A stretch of DNA of 14,385 nucleotides from Candidatus Omnitrophota bacterium (lineage in GTDB: Bacteria; Omnitrophota; Gorgyraeia; Gygaellales; Profunditerraquicolaceae): contig JAQUKF010000018.1 of the NCBI GenBank assembly GCA_028719265.1, forward strand, positions 1 through 14,385. The letters are read 5' to 3'. Shown one piece after another: positions 1 to 7,199 of this stretch. How positions within the stretch are numbered: position 1 is the first letter of the stretch; each line of letters opens with the position of its first letter. The position numbers and the translations under genes are program-made. Under the pieces are notes generated by a model that did no database searches, had not been told where the DNA came from, and worked only from the letters and a program-made list of their open reading frames with translations.

Positions 1-1
1 G

Positions 2-1510
2 GAGGCAATAGGTTTCTTTTCTGGTTTAGACCTGAACCAGAAGGAGAAGGCGGTCAGCCATCAGGCATTAAAAGAGATAATCCAGAAGTTGAAATTCTGC
101 GTGGATGTCGGTCTGGATTATTTGACCCTGGACCGCAGAAGCTCGACATTATCCGGCGGAGAAGCGCAGAGGATACGCCTGGCTACGCAGGTAGGCTCCG
201 GACTGGTAGGTGTCCTCTATGTATTGGATGAGCCGAGCATCGGCCTGCATCAGCGGGATAATGAAAAACTGCTTGATACTCTTAAGGCCCTGCGGGATTT
301 AGGCAACACCCTGGTAGTCGTGGAGCATGACCAATCAACGATCTTAAGCGCAGATCATATCGTGGACCTTGGTCCCGGAGCCGGCCGGCACGGCGGCAAG
401 GTTATTTTTTCCGGAAACAGGAGCCAGCTTATGCAATGCAGGGAATCCCTAACCGCGAAATACCTGCGCAAAGAACTTTTTATCCAGCCTCCCGCAAGCA
501 GGCGGCCATGGAGGAACAGGAAATATATAGAGGTAAAAGGCGCCTCGGAGCATAACCTTAAGGATATAGACCTTAAGTTCCCTTTAGGCACTCTTATTTG
601 CGTTACCGGTGTTTCGGGCTCAGGAAAGTCCACCCTTGTTTCGGATATACTTTATCCTGCCCTGGCACAGAAGATTTACAGGTCAAAGGCAAGGCCGGGG
701 AGGTTTGAATCCATAAGCGGAACGCAGGAGATCGACCAGGTGATTGTTGTTGATCAGCAGCCCATAGGCAGGACCCCGCGTTCAAACCCGGCTACTTATA
801 CCGGGGTATTCGCCCATATAAGGGATTTGTTTTCACGCCTGCCTGAGGCCCGGCAGCGCGGTTATAAACCCGGGCGCTTTTCTTTTAACGTCAAAGGTGG
901 ACGATGTGAGGCATGCGGAGGGGACGGGATAAGAAAGATCGAAATGCATTTCCTGCCGGATGTATATGTAAAATGCGAAATATGCAAGGGGTTAAGGTTC
1001 AATAACGCCACTCTCGAGGTGAAATACAAAGGCATGTCCATAGCGGATGTTCTGGAGATGACGGTGGAAGAGGCGCTGGCCTTGTTCGGTAATATCCCAA
1101 AGATAAAAAATACACTCGGATATTTAAACGACGTAGGCCTGGGGTATATACAGTTAGGGCAGAGCGCAACTACTCTTTCCGGCGGGGAGGCGCAGAGAAT
1201 GAAACTTTCTTCTGAACTGTGCAAGCGTTCCACCGGGAAAACCCTGTATATCCTGGATGAGCCCACTACCGGGCTGCATTTTGCGGATGTGGCCAAGCTG
1301 ATATCGGTTTTGCAGAGGCTGGTTGAGCGTAATAATACCGTGGTAGTGGTGGAGCATAACCTGGAGGTGATCAAGTGCGCCGATTTCATTATCGACCTTG
1401 GGCCTGAAGGCGGGGACAGAGGAGGAGAATTGGTAGCTGCCTGCAGTCCGGAGGAGCTGGTTAAGCGCGACAGGTCTTTTACCGGCAGGTTCCTGAAAGA
1501 GGTCCTTTAA
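2..1510 (+). CDS. uvrA: Excinuclease ABC subunit A (UvrA), C-terminal part
   Basis: DNA-damage recognition ATPase of nucleotide excision repair; it acts as a dimer in the cytoplasm and loads UvrB on lesions. The reading frame is open from base 2, so the gene enters from upstream; about 502 residues are visible against roughly 940 in typical UvrA. Seen in order: the first ABC signature LSGGEAQR (from 149) with Walker B LYVLDEPSIGLH; the second Walker A GVSGSGKST (from 608); the C-terminal zinc module CEACGGDG...CEICKG (from 905), a C-X2-C / C-X2-C pair; the second signature LSGGEAQRMKLSSEL; Walker B LYILDEPTTGLH; and the VVVVEHN switch region. All key residues are intact, so this looks like a functional gene cut only by the window edge. 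A TTG at 89 is an internal Leu codon, not the start. The TPR gene follows after 2 bases, so the two are probably co-transcribed. Confidence 0.97.
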   Translation, partial: EAIGFFSGLDLNQKEKAVSHQALKEIIQKLKFCVDVGLDYLTLDRRSSTLSGGEAQRIRLATQVGSGLVGVLYVLDEPSIGLHQRDNEKLLDTLKALRDLGNTLVVVEHDQSTILSADHIVDLGPGAGRHGGKVIFSGNRSQLMQCRESLTAKYLRKELFIQPPASRRPWRNRKYIEVKGASEHNLKDIDLKFPLGTLICVTGVSGSGKSTLVSDILYPALAQKIYRSKARPGRFESISGTQEIDQVIVVDQQPIGRTPRSNPATYTGVFAHIRDLFSRLPEARQRGYKPGRFSFNVKGGRCEACGGDGIRKIEMHFLPDVYVKCEICKGLRFNNATLEVKYKGMSIADVLEMTVEEALALFGNIPKIKNTLGYLNDVGLGYIQLGQSATTLSGGEAQRMKLSSELCKRSTGKTLYILDEPTTGLHFADVAKLISVLQRLVERNNTVVVVEHNLEVIKCADFIIDLGPEGGDRGGELVAACSPEELVKRDRSFTGRFLKEVL

Positions 1511-1512
1511 GA

Positions 1513-3978
1513 ATGATGAGACGGAGTATCGCCTGCGCCCTGATCCTGAGTTTATTCCTGATACATCCTTGTTTGGCCCAGGAGAGCCCCAAGGAAACAG
1601 AGCTGCTCTTTATGGCCAAAAAGGCTTATGAAGACGGATTCTACGAAGTGGCCCTGGGTATGCTCGAGAGGTTCCGGAAGGAATATCCCGGTTCCGTCAG
1701 GAACGGCGAAGTGCGCCTTCTGATGGGGCAAAGCTACTTTCACCAGGGGCGCTACCCGGAAGCCTTGAGCATGCTGGAGGGGTTATTAACCGACCCGGGC
1801 ATCTCCGGATTCAAGGACGCGATCTATTTCTGGATCGCGGAAATATATTTCAAAGAAGGCAATTTTGATAAGGCCATCGGCTTCTACCTGGAGTTGATCG
1901 ATGATTTTCCGCGTTCTTCATTTGTTCCCGCAGCGTATTATTCTTTAGGCTGGTCGTATTCGCAGACAGGCAGGTACAGAGAGGCTTTGGACAGCCTCAA
2001 GAGCCTCCTGGAAAGCTTTCCCAGTGAGCCGCAGAGCAAGGACGCGGCTTTCAAGCTCATGGAGTGCTTATATAATCTCAAAGAATATTCCGAACTGAAG
2101 GTCAAGATAAAATCCGTTCTCAGGCTTTACGCAAACGACCCTTTGCGCCTGCCTTATTTATATTTCTACCTGGCGGAGTCCGAATATTACCTGGATGATC
2201 TGGCGGAGGCGGCCAAGGATTATCTTAAGGCTGCGCAGTCTTTCCAAGACAAGAACGCCCGGGCCCTGGCAAACCTGGGGCTCGGCTGGTCGTACCTTAA
2301 AACCAGGAGATATGATGAGGCCGGAGAGGTTTTTTCCGGGATCAGGCAGGAGGATTTAGACAAGAAGGGGCTGGATGTGCTTATTCTGGGACAGGCGGTT
2401 TTGATGTCACAGACCAACAGGGCTTATGAAGCCAGGAAATTCTATGAACAGCTGCTTGAATTAAGCGAAGACCATTTGATACGCCTGCAGGCCTATATCG
2501 GCAAGGCCGAGGCGTTCTGTAATCTGGCAGAATACGGCCATGCAATCAAGGTTTACAAAGAGGGGTTGGCTAAAGCGGACAGCCGGATATCCGGCTCTTC
2601 CGAGTTGACCGACAAGATGCGTTATAGCCTGGGGCTGGCTTATGCCAAGCAGGGAGAAGTTGAATCCGCGGTATCCGCGTTTAAAGAAGCGGCGGAGAGG
2701 AGCCCTGATGCGGAGTTTGATGCCGGAGCGCTTTGCCGGGCAGGGGATATTTATCAGGACGGCGGAGATTACCGGGAGGCCGCAGAGGTTTATGCCGGGG
2801 TTTTAAAAAAATATCCCGCTTCATCGTTTGCCGATTATGCGCTTTATCAGAAAGGGCTTGCGCAGCTGAAGGATTCGGATTATGAATCGGCCATTGCTTC
2901 CTTTAGGCTGTTGGAAAAGGATTACCCGCAATCAAAATTCCTGGAAGACGCCGCTTATTCTCTGGGGGCCGTTTATTTCGACAGGCAGGATTACGCCTCC
3001 AGCGTTAATGCCCTGTCTGTATTTCAGAATAAATTCAAAACCAGCCCTTTGGCTTCCCAGGCGGTCTTCACTATTGGATTGGGTATGCTTAATTCCGGAA
3101 AGATCAATGAAGCGCTGGATATTTTTAAGGATATCGTCCGCAGATTCCCGCAGGAGGCAGGATTAAAGCAAAGGGCGGAATATGAAATTGCCGACTGTTA
3201 TTACAAGCTGGGGCAGGAAAAAGAGGCTCTTAAGCGTTTCAAGATATTGCGCGTCAAATATCCGGATTCCAAGCTTACCCCGGAGATCATGTGGTGGCTC
3301 GGCAAGTATTATTACCGCTTGAATGACTTGGATCTCTCTTCCAGGTATTTCAGTTCTTTGGCCAAAGAGTACCCGGAAAGCAGCCTGGCGGCCGACGCCT
3401 TATATGCTTTAGGCCTGATTCGCAGGAGGGAGAATGATTTTGATAAAGCCATCGCCAACTTTGAATCGGTCCTCAAACTGGAGGGGGGCGGGTTAAAAAC
3501 CGAGGCTGCCTTAGCAATAGCCGATATTTATTTTCAAGAAGGCAGGACGGAGGAAGCGCTTAAGGAATATAGGCAGTTGCTTAAACTTCATCCTGACTCG
3601 GGGAGGTTGATTTTTCCGAGATTAGCCAAATGTTATTTCAGGTCGCTCGATTACGGACAGGCGGAGGCTTTTTTTAAAAAGGCCCTGGAATTGGCCGAGA
3701 CGGAAGATATCGATGACCTGCGGTTCAGCCTGGCCGAGGTCTATGAGTCCGACAACAAGATGCAGGAGGCAGCCGATATCTATCTTAAGATAGCGGATGC
3801 TCCCGGAAGCGATAGACAGCTGTCCGCCAGGGCCCTTTTGCGCTGCGCAAAGATTCGCGAGGATAAGGATGATTTCAGGGGCGCCCTGGAGGCGTATGAA
3901 AAGGTTCCTTTGGATGACAGCGAAGAGTCTAAGTTTGCCCGTGAACGCGTCGAATGGATCAGGGCCAATATTAAATAA
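1513..3978 (+). CDS. Exported tetratricopeptide-repeat (TPR) protein
   Basis: An 821-residue protein with an N-terminal signal peptide (basic MMRR, hydrophobic core, likely signal peptidase I cut after CLA near residue 22). The Cys there is not in a good lipobox, so a lipoprotein is unlikely. The rest is an almost unbroken array of roughly twenty TPR units of about 34-37 residues, recognisable by repeated A-x-Y-x-L-G-x-x-Y and Y-x-x-A-x-x-x-F/Y patterns ending in F/YP. It resembles BamD/YbgF(CpoB)-type periplasmic TPRs. No catalytic domain is visible. TPR arrays bind proteins, and a periplasmic scaffold or envelope-assembly role is my inference. Start: ATG at 1513, with GAGG about 10 bases upstream inside the uvrA end; the ATG at 1516 is an alternative. 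It directly follows uvrA and is followed by a new promoter, so it probably belongs to the uvrA transcript rather than the pilus operon. Confidence 0.9.
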   Translation: MMRRSIACALILSLFLIHPCLAQESPKETELLFMAKKAYEDGFYEVALGMLERFRKEYPGSVRNGEVRLLMGQSYFHQGRYPEALSMLEGLLTDPGISGFKDAIYFWIAEIYFKEGNFDKAIGFYLELIDDFPRSSFVPAAYYSLGWSYSQTGRYREALDSLKSLLESFPSEPQSKDAAFKLMECLYNLKEYSELKVKIKSVLRLYANDPLRLPYLYFYLAESEYYLDDLAEAAKDYLKAAQSFQDKNARALANLGLGWSYLKTRRYDEAGEVFSGIRQEDLDKKGLDVLILGQAVLMSQTNRAYEARKFYEQLLELSEDHLIRLQAYIGKAEAFCNLAEYGHAIKVYKEGLAKADSRISGSSELTDKMRYSLGLAYAKQGEVESAVSAFKEAAERSPDAEFDAGALCRAGDIYQDGGDYREAAEVYAGVLKKYPASSFADYALYQKGLAQLKDSDYESAIASFRLLEKDYPQSKFLEDAAYSLGAVYFDRQDYASSVNALSVFQNKFKTSPLASQAVFTIGLGMLNSGKINEALDIFKDIVRRFPQEAGLKQRAEYEIADCYYKLGQEKEALKRFKILRVKYPDSKLTPEIMWWLGKYYYRLNDLDLSSRYFSSLAKEYPESSLAADALYALGLIRRRENDFDKAIANFESVLKLEGGGLKTEAALAIADIYFQEGRTEEALKEYRQLLKLHPDSGRLIFPRLAKCYFRSLDYGQAEAFFKKALELAETEDIDDLRFSLAEVYESDNKMQEAADIYLKIADAPGSDRQLSARALLRCAKIREDKDDFRGALEAYEKVPLDDSEESKFARERVEWIRANIK

Positions 3979-3983
3979 AACAG

Positions 3984-4011
3984 TTGACTTCTCCGGGTTT
4001 GTTTATAAAAT
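3984..4011 (+). promoter_or_regulatory. Predicted sigma70 promoter for the winged-helix/PilX-like pair
   Basis: TTGACT (3984-3989), a 16-base spacer and TAAAAT (4006-4011) lie 6 bases after the TPR stop codon. Transcription would begin near 4018, about 30 bases before the chosen start of the next gene. No terminator separates this from the TPR gene, so read-through is also possible. Called by eye only. Confidence 0.55.
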
Positions 4012-4038
4012 ACATCTATGACCTACCAGCCGATAGAA

Positions 4039-4043
4039 AGGAG
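4039..4043 (+). promoter_or_regulatory. Shine-Dalgarno site deciding the winged-helix gene start
   Basis: AGGAG at 4039-4043 lies 6 bases before ATG 4050 but directly abuts ATG 4044, so 4050 is the better start. The open frame reaches back to a TTG at 3984, but that TTG is part of the -35 box and has no ribosome site. Confidence 0.6.
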
Positions 4044-4049
4044 ATGGAG

Positions 4050-4256
4050 ATGATAATTGAGATTGGGATAGTCGCAGGTGAGATCTGGCACTACCTGGAT
4101 CAGCACGGAGAGGTTAACTTCACTGATCTGGTTAAAGGGATAGATCGTTCTTCGGACAACGTTTTGATGAGCTTGGGATGGCTTGCGCGCGAAGGACACG
4201 TAATCCTGGTCAAGCTGGATAATGATTATAGGATCTCTTTAAGGAAAGATGTCTGA
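4050..4256 (+). CDS. Small winged-helix protein (DUF2582-like)
   Basis: A 68-residue cytoplasmic protein when started at ATG 4050. The pattern IEIGIVAGEIWHYLDQHGEV, then a Leu/Val-rich helix, then MSLGWLAREGHV and a short strand pair, matches the small winged helix-turn-helix family I know as DUF2582. Its members are often annotated simply as winged-helix domain proteins, and their DNA or protein targets are not established. There is no sensor or ligand domain. It has its own promoter, and its last 8 bases overlap the start of the PilX-like gene, so the two are translationally coupled. That suggests, but does not prove, a pilus-related role. The family call is from memory of the motif; DNA binding itself is inferred from the fold. 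Confidence 0.7.
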   Translation: MIIEIGIVAGEIWHYLDQHGEVNFTDLVKGIDRSSDNVLMSLGWLAREGHVILVKLDNDYRISLRKDV

Positions 4257-4638
4257 CGGCTCCAGGAAAGGGGTAATCCTTTTTATTGTCATTGCGGTCA
4301 TCATGCTGGTCGCAACATTGAGTACCGTAATATTAAGGATTATGCTTACCCAGACCCGTTTAACCCACCATCAAGTCAGCCGTATCCAAGCACAATACGC
4401 GGCCAGGGCAGGCGTTAATTACGCCCTGGACATGCTGAGGACAAACAACGCCAATTGGCCCTCTACGGGAGAGTATACAAGGATAATGCGCAGAAGCGGG
4501 GCGGTTTCTCCTGATTTCAACGAGGGTAACCTGCCGGCAAGCATAGACAGGGTTGAGATAACTGTTTATAATCCCGGCTCCGGACCTTCCAATACAAGAA
4601 GAATAAGCGCTAAAGCAGTATATACCTACACTCCTTAG
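4249..4638 (+). CDS. Short PilX/GspK-like minor pilin
   Basis: A 129-residue protein with the prepilin-like start SRKG followed by a hydrophobic helix (VILFIVIAVIMLVATLSTVI). After it comes the motif IQAQYAARAGVNYALDML, the A/R-A-G-V-N-Y-A signature typical of PilX and GspK N-terminal regions. After the presumed peptidase Gly (residue 8), position 5 is Ile instead of the usual Glu. GspK-class minor pilins also lack this Glu, which fits a subunit at the fibre tip. At 129 residues it is much shorter than GspK (about 300) and nearer PilX size. ATG 4249 overlaps the winged-helix gene by 8 bases, with AAGGAAAG just upstream. It stands about 500 bases ahead of the main pilus operon, apart from the other minor pilins at 13 kb. 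The exact subclass is uncertain. Confidence 0.7.
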   Translation: MSDGSRKGVILFIVIAVIMLVATLSTVILRIMLTQTRLTHHQVSRIQAQYAARAGVNYALDMLRTNNANWPSTGEYTRIMRRSGAVSPDFNEGNLPASIDRVEITVYNPGSGPSNTRRISAKAVYTYTP

Positions 4639-4660
4639 TTATTCCATTCAGTCCCGCTCC

Positions 4661-4700
4661 TAAGTAAATCTATTATAATCTAAGTAAGTTTATTATAATC
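4661..4700 (+). repeat. Tandem 20-bp direct repeat (two copies)
   Basis: Copies at 4661-4680 and 4681-4700 share 18 of 20 bases. Each begins TAAGTAA and ends TATTATAATC. The 20-bp step is about two helical turns, so bound proteins would sit on one DNA face. Possible operator for a small HTH protein; inferred. Confidence 0.75.
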
Positions 4701-4838
4701 TTCTTTTTTGACCTTTATTTTTCAAGGAAGAATGATGGTTCTTTCTATCCTCATGATCGCCGAAAGATTATGGAGATACTATTTTGAATTTTTAACCCTG
4801 CATTTATCCCTACGTTCTCCTCGATAAAATACATAATC

Positions 4839-4858
4839 TAAGTAAGTCCAAGTAAGTC
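4839..4858 (+). repeat. AAGTAAGTC repeat pair upstream of the promoter
   Basis: Two 10-bp copies, TAAGTAAGTC (4839-4848) and CAAGTAAGTC (4849-4858), carry the same core as the upstream 20-bp repeats. They end 15 bases before the -35 box and are centred about 60 bases before the expected transcription start, a usual place for an activator site. The regulator is not identified. Confidence 0.65.
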
Positions 4859-4873
4859 TATATAAAAAAACAC

Positions 4874-4902
4874 TTGACAAAATAATTTTGTTATGTTTTA
4901 AT
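4874..4902 (+). promoter_or_regulatory. Strong predicted sigma70 promoter of the pilus operon
   Basis: A perfect -35 TTGACA (4874-4879), a 17-base spacer, and TTTAAT (4897-4902). Expected start of transcription is near 4909, giving a leader of about 30 bases before the HTH gene, whose ribosome site AAAGGAAG (4925-4932) is evident. Likely drives the HTH gene through pilC. Confidence 0.75.
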
Positions 4903-4938
4903 TAAGACCATAATAGTTTTATATAAAGGAAGTAAATT

Positions 4939-5130
4939 ATGGCTCGATTAATAGACATTGATGAGTTGGCAGAATACCTAAAATTAAAGAAACAGACTAT
5001 CTATAACTGGCTTAACCAGGGGAAGATCTCCGGGATAAAGGTGGGAGGGGTCTGGAGGTTTGACCGTGACGATATAGATAATTGGCTCAGGAGTAAGAAA
5101 AGGTCATCTACTTCAGGAGATCAGGCATGA
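4939..5130 (+). CDS. Excisionase/MerR-fold HTH DNA-binding protein
   Basis: A 63-residue protein consisting of one winged helix-turn-helix of the excisionase-like HTH_17 family: IDELAEYLKLKKQTIYNWL (helix-turn-helix, residues about 7-25), then the wing GIKVGGVWRFDRDDIDNWL (32-50), and a short basic Ser/Thr-rich tail. It has no effector domain. The stop overlaps the PilM-N start by ATGA, so it is translated in step with the pilus genes. No integrase or other prophage gene is nearby, so it is better read as a local regulator than a phage excisionase. The AAGTAAR repeats just upstream are the obvious candidate sites, which would make it autoregulatory; this is inference. Start ATG 4939 has AAAGGAAG upstream. 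Confidence 0.85.
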   Translation: MARLIDIDELAEYLKLKKQTIYNWLNQGKISGIKVGGVWRFDRDDIDNWLRSKKRSSTSGDQA

Positions 5131-6674
5131 ATTCTTTAGGCATATATTTCGGCACTAATTCCATAGGCCTGGCAGAGACAAATAACAGGAAGCTGGTGAA
5201 TCATGTAATTATCCCGCAGGCCAGTATTTTTGCCAGTGATTTCGAAGAAAAAGTCCCGATCGATCTAAAAATAATCGCTTTGATCAAGGATGCCCTGCGT
5301 ACCAACCACATAAACGCCGAGCAGGGCTCAATCTGTATTTCCGGGCAGGACCTGATTATCCGCACCTTTGAGATTCCCCGCCTTCCGGCTAACGAATTAC
5401 AGAGCGCGATCAATTTTGAAGCTAAAAAGTACATTCCTTTTAAGCTGGAGGAACTGGTTTACAGTTTCCAGGTTGAGACTGACAGCCGGAGCAAGCTGAA
5501 CACGATCCTGTTCGTGGGCATAAAGAAGGAGGTACTGGAGAAGTATGTATCCATATCCAAACAGCTTAACCTGAAGATCAATACTATAGAGTATTCCGCA
5601 TTCAGCGTCTTGCGTTTCTTGAGATTATGCGGGGTCAGGGACAGCGGGGTTGTTGCCACTCTTTGTTTTGACCTGAATAACGAAGACGAGATAAATTTTA
5701 TGGTTTCCGAGAACGGTTTCCCGTTCTTCAGCCGCGATATCATATTGAATTCCGGGATAGGAGAACCGGAAGCAGAGGCTGCCAATGACCAGATCAAGAG
5801 ATATGACAAGTTAAAAAGCGAGATACGCGTTTCACAGGATTATTACCGCAGGAAGTTCCCGGATAAGGCCATTAAGACGCTGCATGTGCTTTCCGGCCAG
5901 GATATGCGCGAAGACCTTAAGAATTTTTTCGCCAGCTCAGGGATCGCCGCCAAATTTGTTGATACCAGCAAGGTTTTGGGTAAAGGAGTTGATTATTCTT
6001 CGGTGATGGCAAAGAGCTTCGGGGTAGTGCTTTCCAAGGATCTACCCCTAAGGGTGAAGATCAACCTTTTTTCCGCCAGGCAGAAAACGGAAGGGGGCAA
6101 GGGCAAAGACGATATCCTTTCTTTCCTGGAGGGCGTAAGGGTAGATTTCAGGATCATTACGCTGGGGGTTTTGATCTGCGCGCTTACCTTCGGGTTCGGA
6201 ATATATAGGATACAACCGGTGCGCGAGGAACTAAGTTTGATCAGGGCCAACCGGCCCAAGATATCCTCGGTTTCCGGAGAGGAGGACTCCGCAACTTTGG
6301 CTGCCAGGGACAAGAGCCTTAAGAAAAAGTTGAATAACCTGGATAGCCTTATTAAAGACCAGCTTTATGCCACTTATTTTCTTGATATTATCCCGCGCGC
6401 CCTGCCGGAAGGGGCCTGGTTGACCAAGTTTACCTCTACACGCAAGGAGGACGGCCGGCCCGAGGTTGTTATCGAAGGCGAGGCCTACCTGGGTGACAGC
6501 GACAAGGAGTTTGAGGCGGTCAGCACATTTTTGTCCAACTTGAAAAGTAACCAGTTCTTTTCAAAGAATTTCCAGGAGATTACGATTACCTCCGTGGACC
6601 GGAAACCGGTATTGGATAAGAGTGTGGCTTTTTTCAGTATCGTTTGCAGGAACTATCCGGAGAAGAAGAAATGA
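5127..6674 (+). CDS. pilM: PilM-PilN fusion, type IV pilus inner-membrane alignment protein
   Basis: A 515-residue protein joining two normally separate proteins. Residues 1-305 are PilM-like (actin/FtsA fold, cytoplasmic), with PRLPANELQSAINFEAKKYI (85-104) characteristic of PilM. Residues 312-316 (INLFS) correspond to the INLLP-type tail by which PilN docks on PilM. Residues 343-359 are one transmembrane helix, followed by a coiled segment and a PilN-like periplasmic domain (about 410-510, with PEGAWLTKF near 427). The phosphate-1 motif usual in PilM (GLDIGS) reads GIYFGT, losing the conserved Asp. The second motif region (CFDLNNEDE, 180-188) is also unusual, so nucleotide binding may be weakened or lost. 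No separate pilN follows; pilO comes next with an ATGA overlap. Role: couples the cytoplasmic motor side to the periplasmic PilO/PilP/PilQ complex. Confidence 0.9.
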   Translation: MNSLGIYFGTNSIGLAETNNRKLVNHVIIPQASIFASDFEEKVPIDLKIIALIKDALRTNHINAEQGSICISGQDLIIRTFEIPRLPANELQSAINFEAKKYIPFKLEELVYSFQVETDSRSKLNTILFVGIKKEVLEKYVSISKQLNLKINTIEYSAFSVLRFLRLCGVRDSGVVATLCFDLNNEDEINFMVSENGFPFFSRDIILNSGIGEPEAEAANDQIKRYDKLKSEIRVSQDYYRRKFPDKAIKTLHVLSGQDMREDLKNFFASSGIAAKFVDTSKVLGKGVDYSSVMAKSFGVVLSKDLPLRVKINLFSARQKTEGGKGKDDILSFLEGVRVDFRIITLGVLICALTFGFGIYRIQPVREELSLIRANRPKISSVSGEEDSATLAARDKSLKKKLNNLDSLIKDQLYATYFLDIIPRALPEGAWLTKFTSTRKEDGRPEVVIEGEAYLGDSDKEFEAVSTFLSNLKSNQFFSKNFQEITITSVDRKPVLDKSVAFFSIVCRNYPEKKK

Positions 6675-7198
6675 TCTCGATGGACTTTTTCAGCGAATAT
6701 AAAGATAAGATTATAAATGCCGCGGTGATGCTTTTGGCTGTATTTGTCGCCTTTTACCTTTACGGCTTGCAGAACCAACAGCTTTCTTCCCTTGAAGAAA
6801 GCAAGAATGAAGAAGCCAGGAAGAGCGAGATAATCGAGAGCCTTAACCGGGTGGAAAAGAGGATCAACAGTTATAAAAAGACCTTTACCGGCAAGGATCT
6901 GGGATCGGTTATCGACGCGATGACAGAAATCGCCAAAGATACAGGTGTTAAGGTTATTTCGGTAAAACCCGGTTCGGAGCATAGGGAGTCGGATTATACA
7001 AGGTCTTCTTTCTTGATCGTAGTCAGAGCCGCCGATTATCACGCCTTGGGTAATTTTATCAGCAGGCTGGAGAATTATAAGGATTTGTTCCTGATAGAGG
7101 ATTTGAATATTTCTGCGGTTACCGACAGCATGTCGGGCAGGAAGCTGGATAGCGACCTGGATGTCAGCTTGAAGATAAGCGCGATAACCTGTTTTTAA
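6671..7198 (+). CDS. pilO: Type IV pilus assembly protein PilO-like
   Basis: A 175-residue bitopic inner-membrane protein: a short cytoplasmic start, one transmembrane helix (about residues 14-31, INAAVMLLAVFVAFYLYG), a charged coiled-coil stretch (about 33-72), and a compact alpha/beta domain resembling the PilO ferredoxin-like fold, with DYHALGNFISRLENY typical of PilO/GspM families. It would pair with the PilN half of the upstream fusion in the periplasm. Start chosen at ATG 6671, because it overlaps the PilM-N stop (ATGA) and has GGAGAAG 5 bases upstream; an in-frame ATG at 6644 lies inside the upstream gene without support. PilP starts one base after the stop. Sequence conservation of PilO is low, so the call rests on topology plus gene order. 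Confidence 0.82.
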   Translation: MISMDFFSEYKDKIINAAVMLLAVFVAFYLYGLQNQQLSSLEESKNEEARKSEIIESLNRVEKRINSYKKTFTGKDLGSVIDAMTEIAKDTGVKVISVKPGSEHRESDYTRSSFLIVVRAADYHALGNFISRLENYKDLFLIEDLNISAVTDSMSGRKLDSDLDVSLKISAITCF

Positions 7199-7199
7199 T

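Larger units (their letters stand above)
4639..4938. other. AT-rich intergenic regulatory region
   Basis: 300 bases with no convincing gene. It holds two adjacent 20-bp direct repeats (4661-4700), a second pair of the same element at 10-bp spacing (4839-4858), and a promoter (4874-4902). The two repeats each contain the palindrome ATTATAAT, and the two copies could pair as an AU-only stem followed by CTTCTTTTTT (4700-4709), a weak terminator-like arrangement. A 30-codon frame (4735-4827) preceded by AAGGA (4724-4728) is present but unsupported by any similarity I recognise. No riboswitch or tRNA fold was recognised. Confidence 0.7.

Noticed and set aside
89..1510. uvrA starting at TTG 89
   Set aside because: The frame is open to base 2 and the upstream residues also read as UvrA, so the TTG is internal and the gene is cut by the window edge.
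2882..3166. 94-codon plus-strand frame inside the TPR gene
   Set aside because: An alternative frame within a strong repeat-protein gene; no ribosome site or motif.
4661..4858. CRISPR array
   Set aside because: Repeats are 10-20 bp, adjacent or unevenly spaced, without spacers or cas genes; they look like protein-binding sites.
4939..5130. Phage excisionase marking an integrated element
   Set aside because: No integrase, attachment site or phage gene in the window, and the gene overlaps pilM by ATGA.
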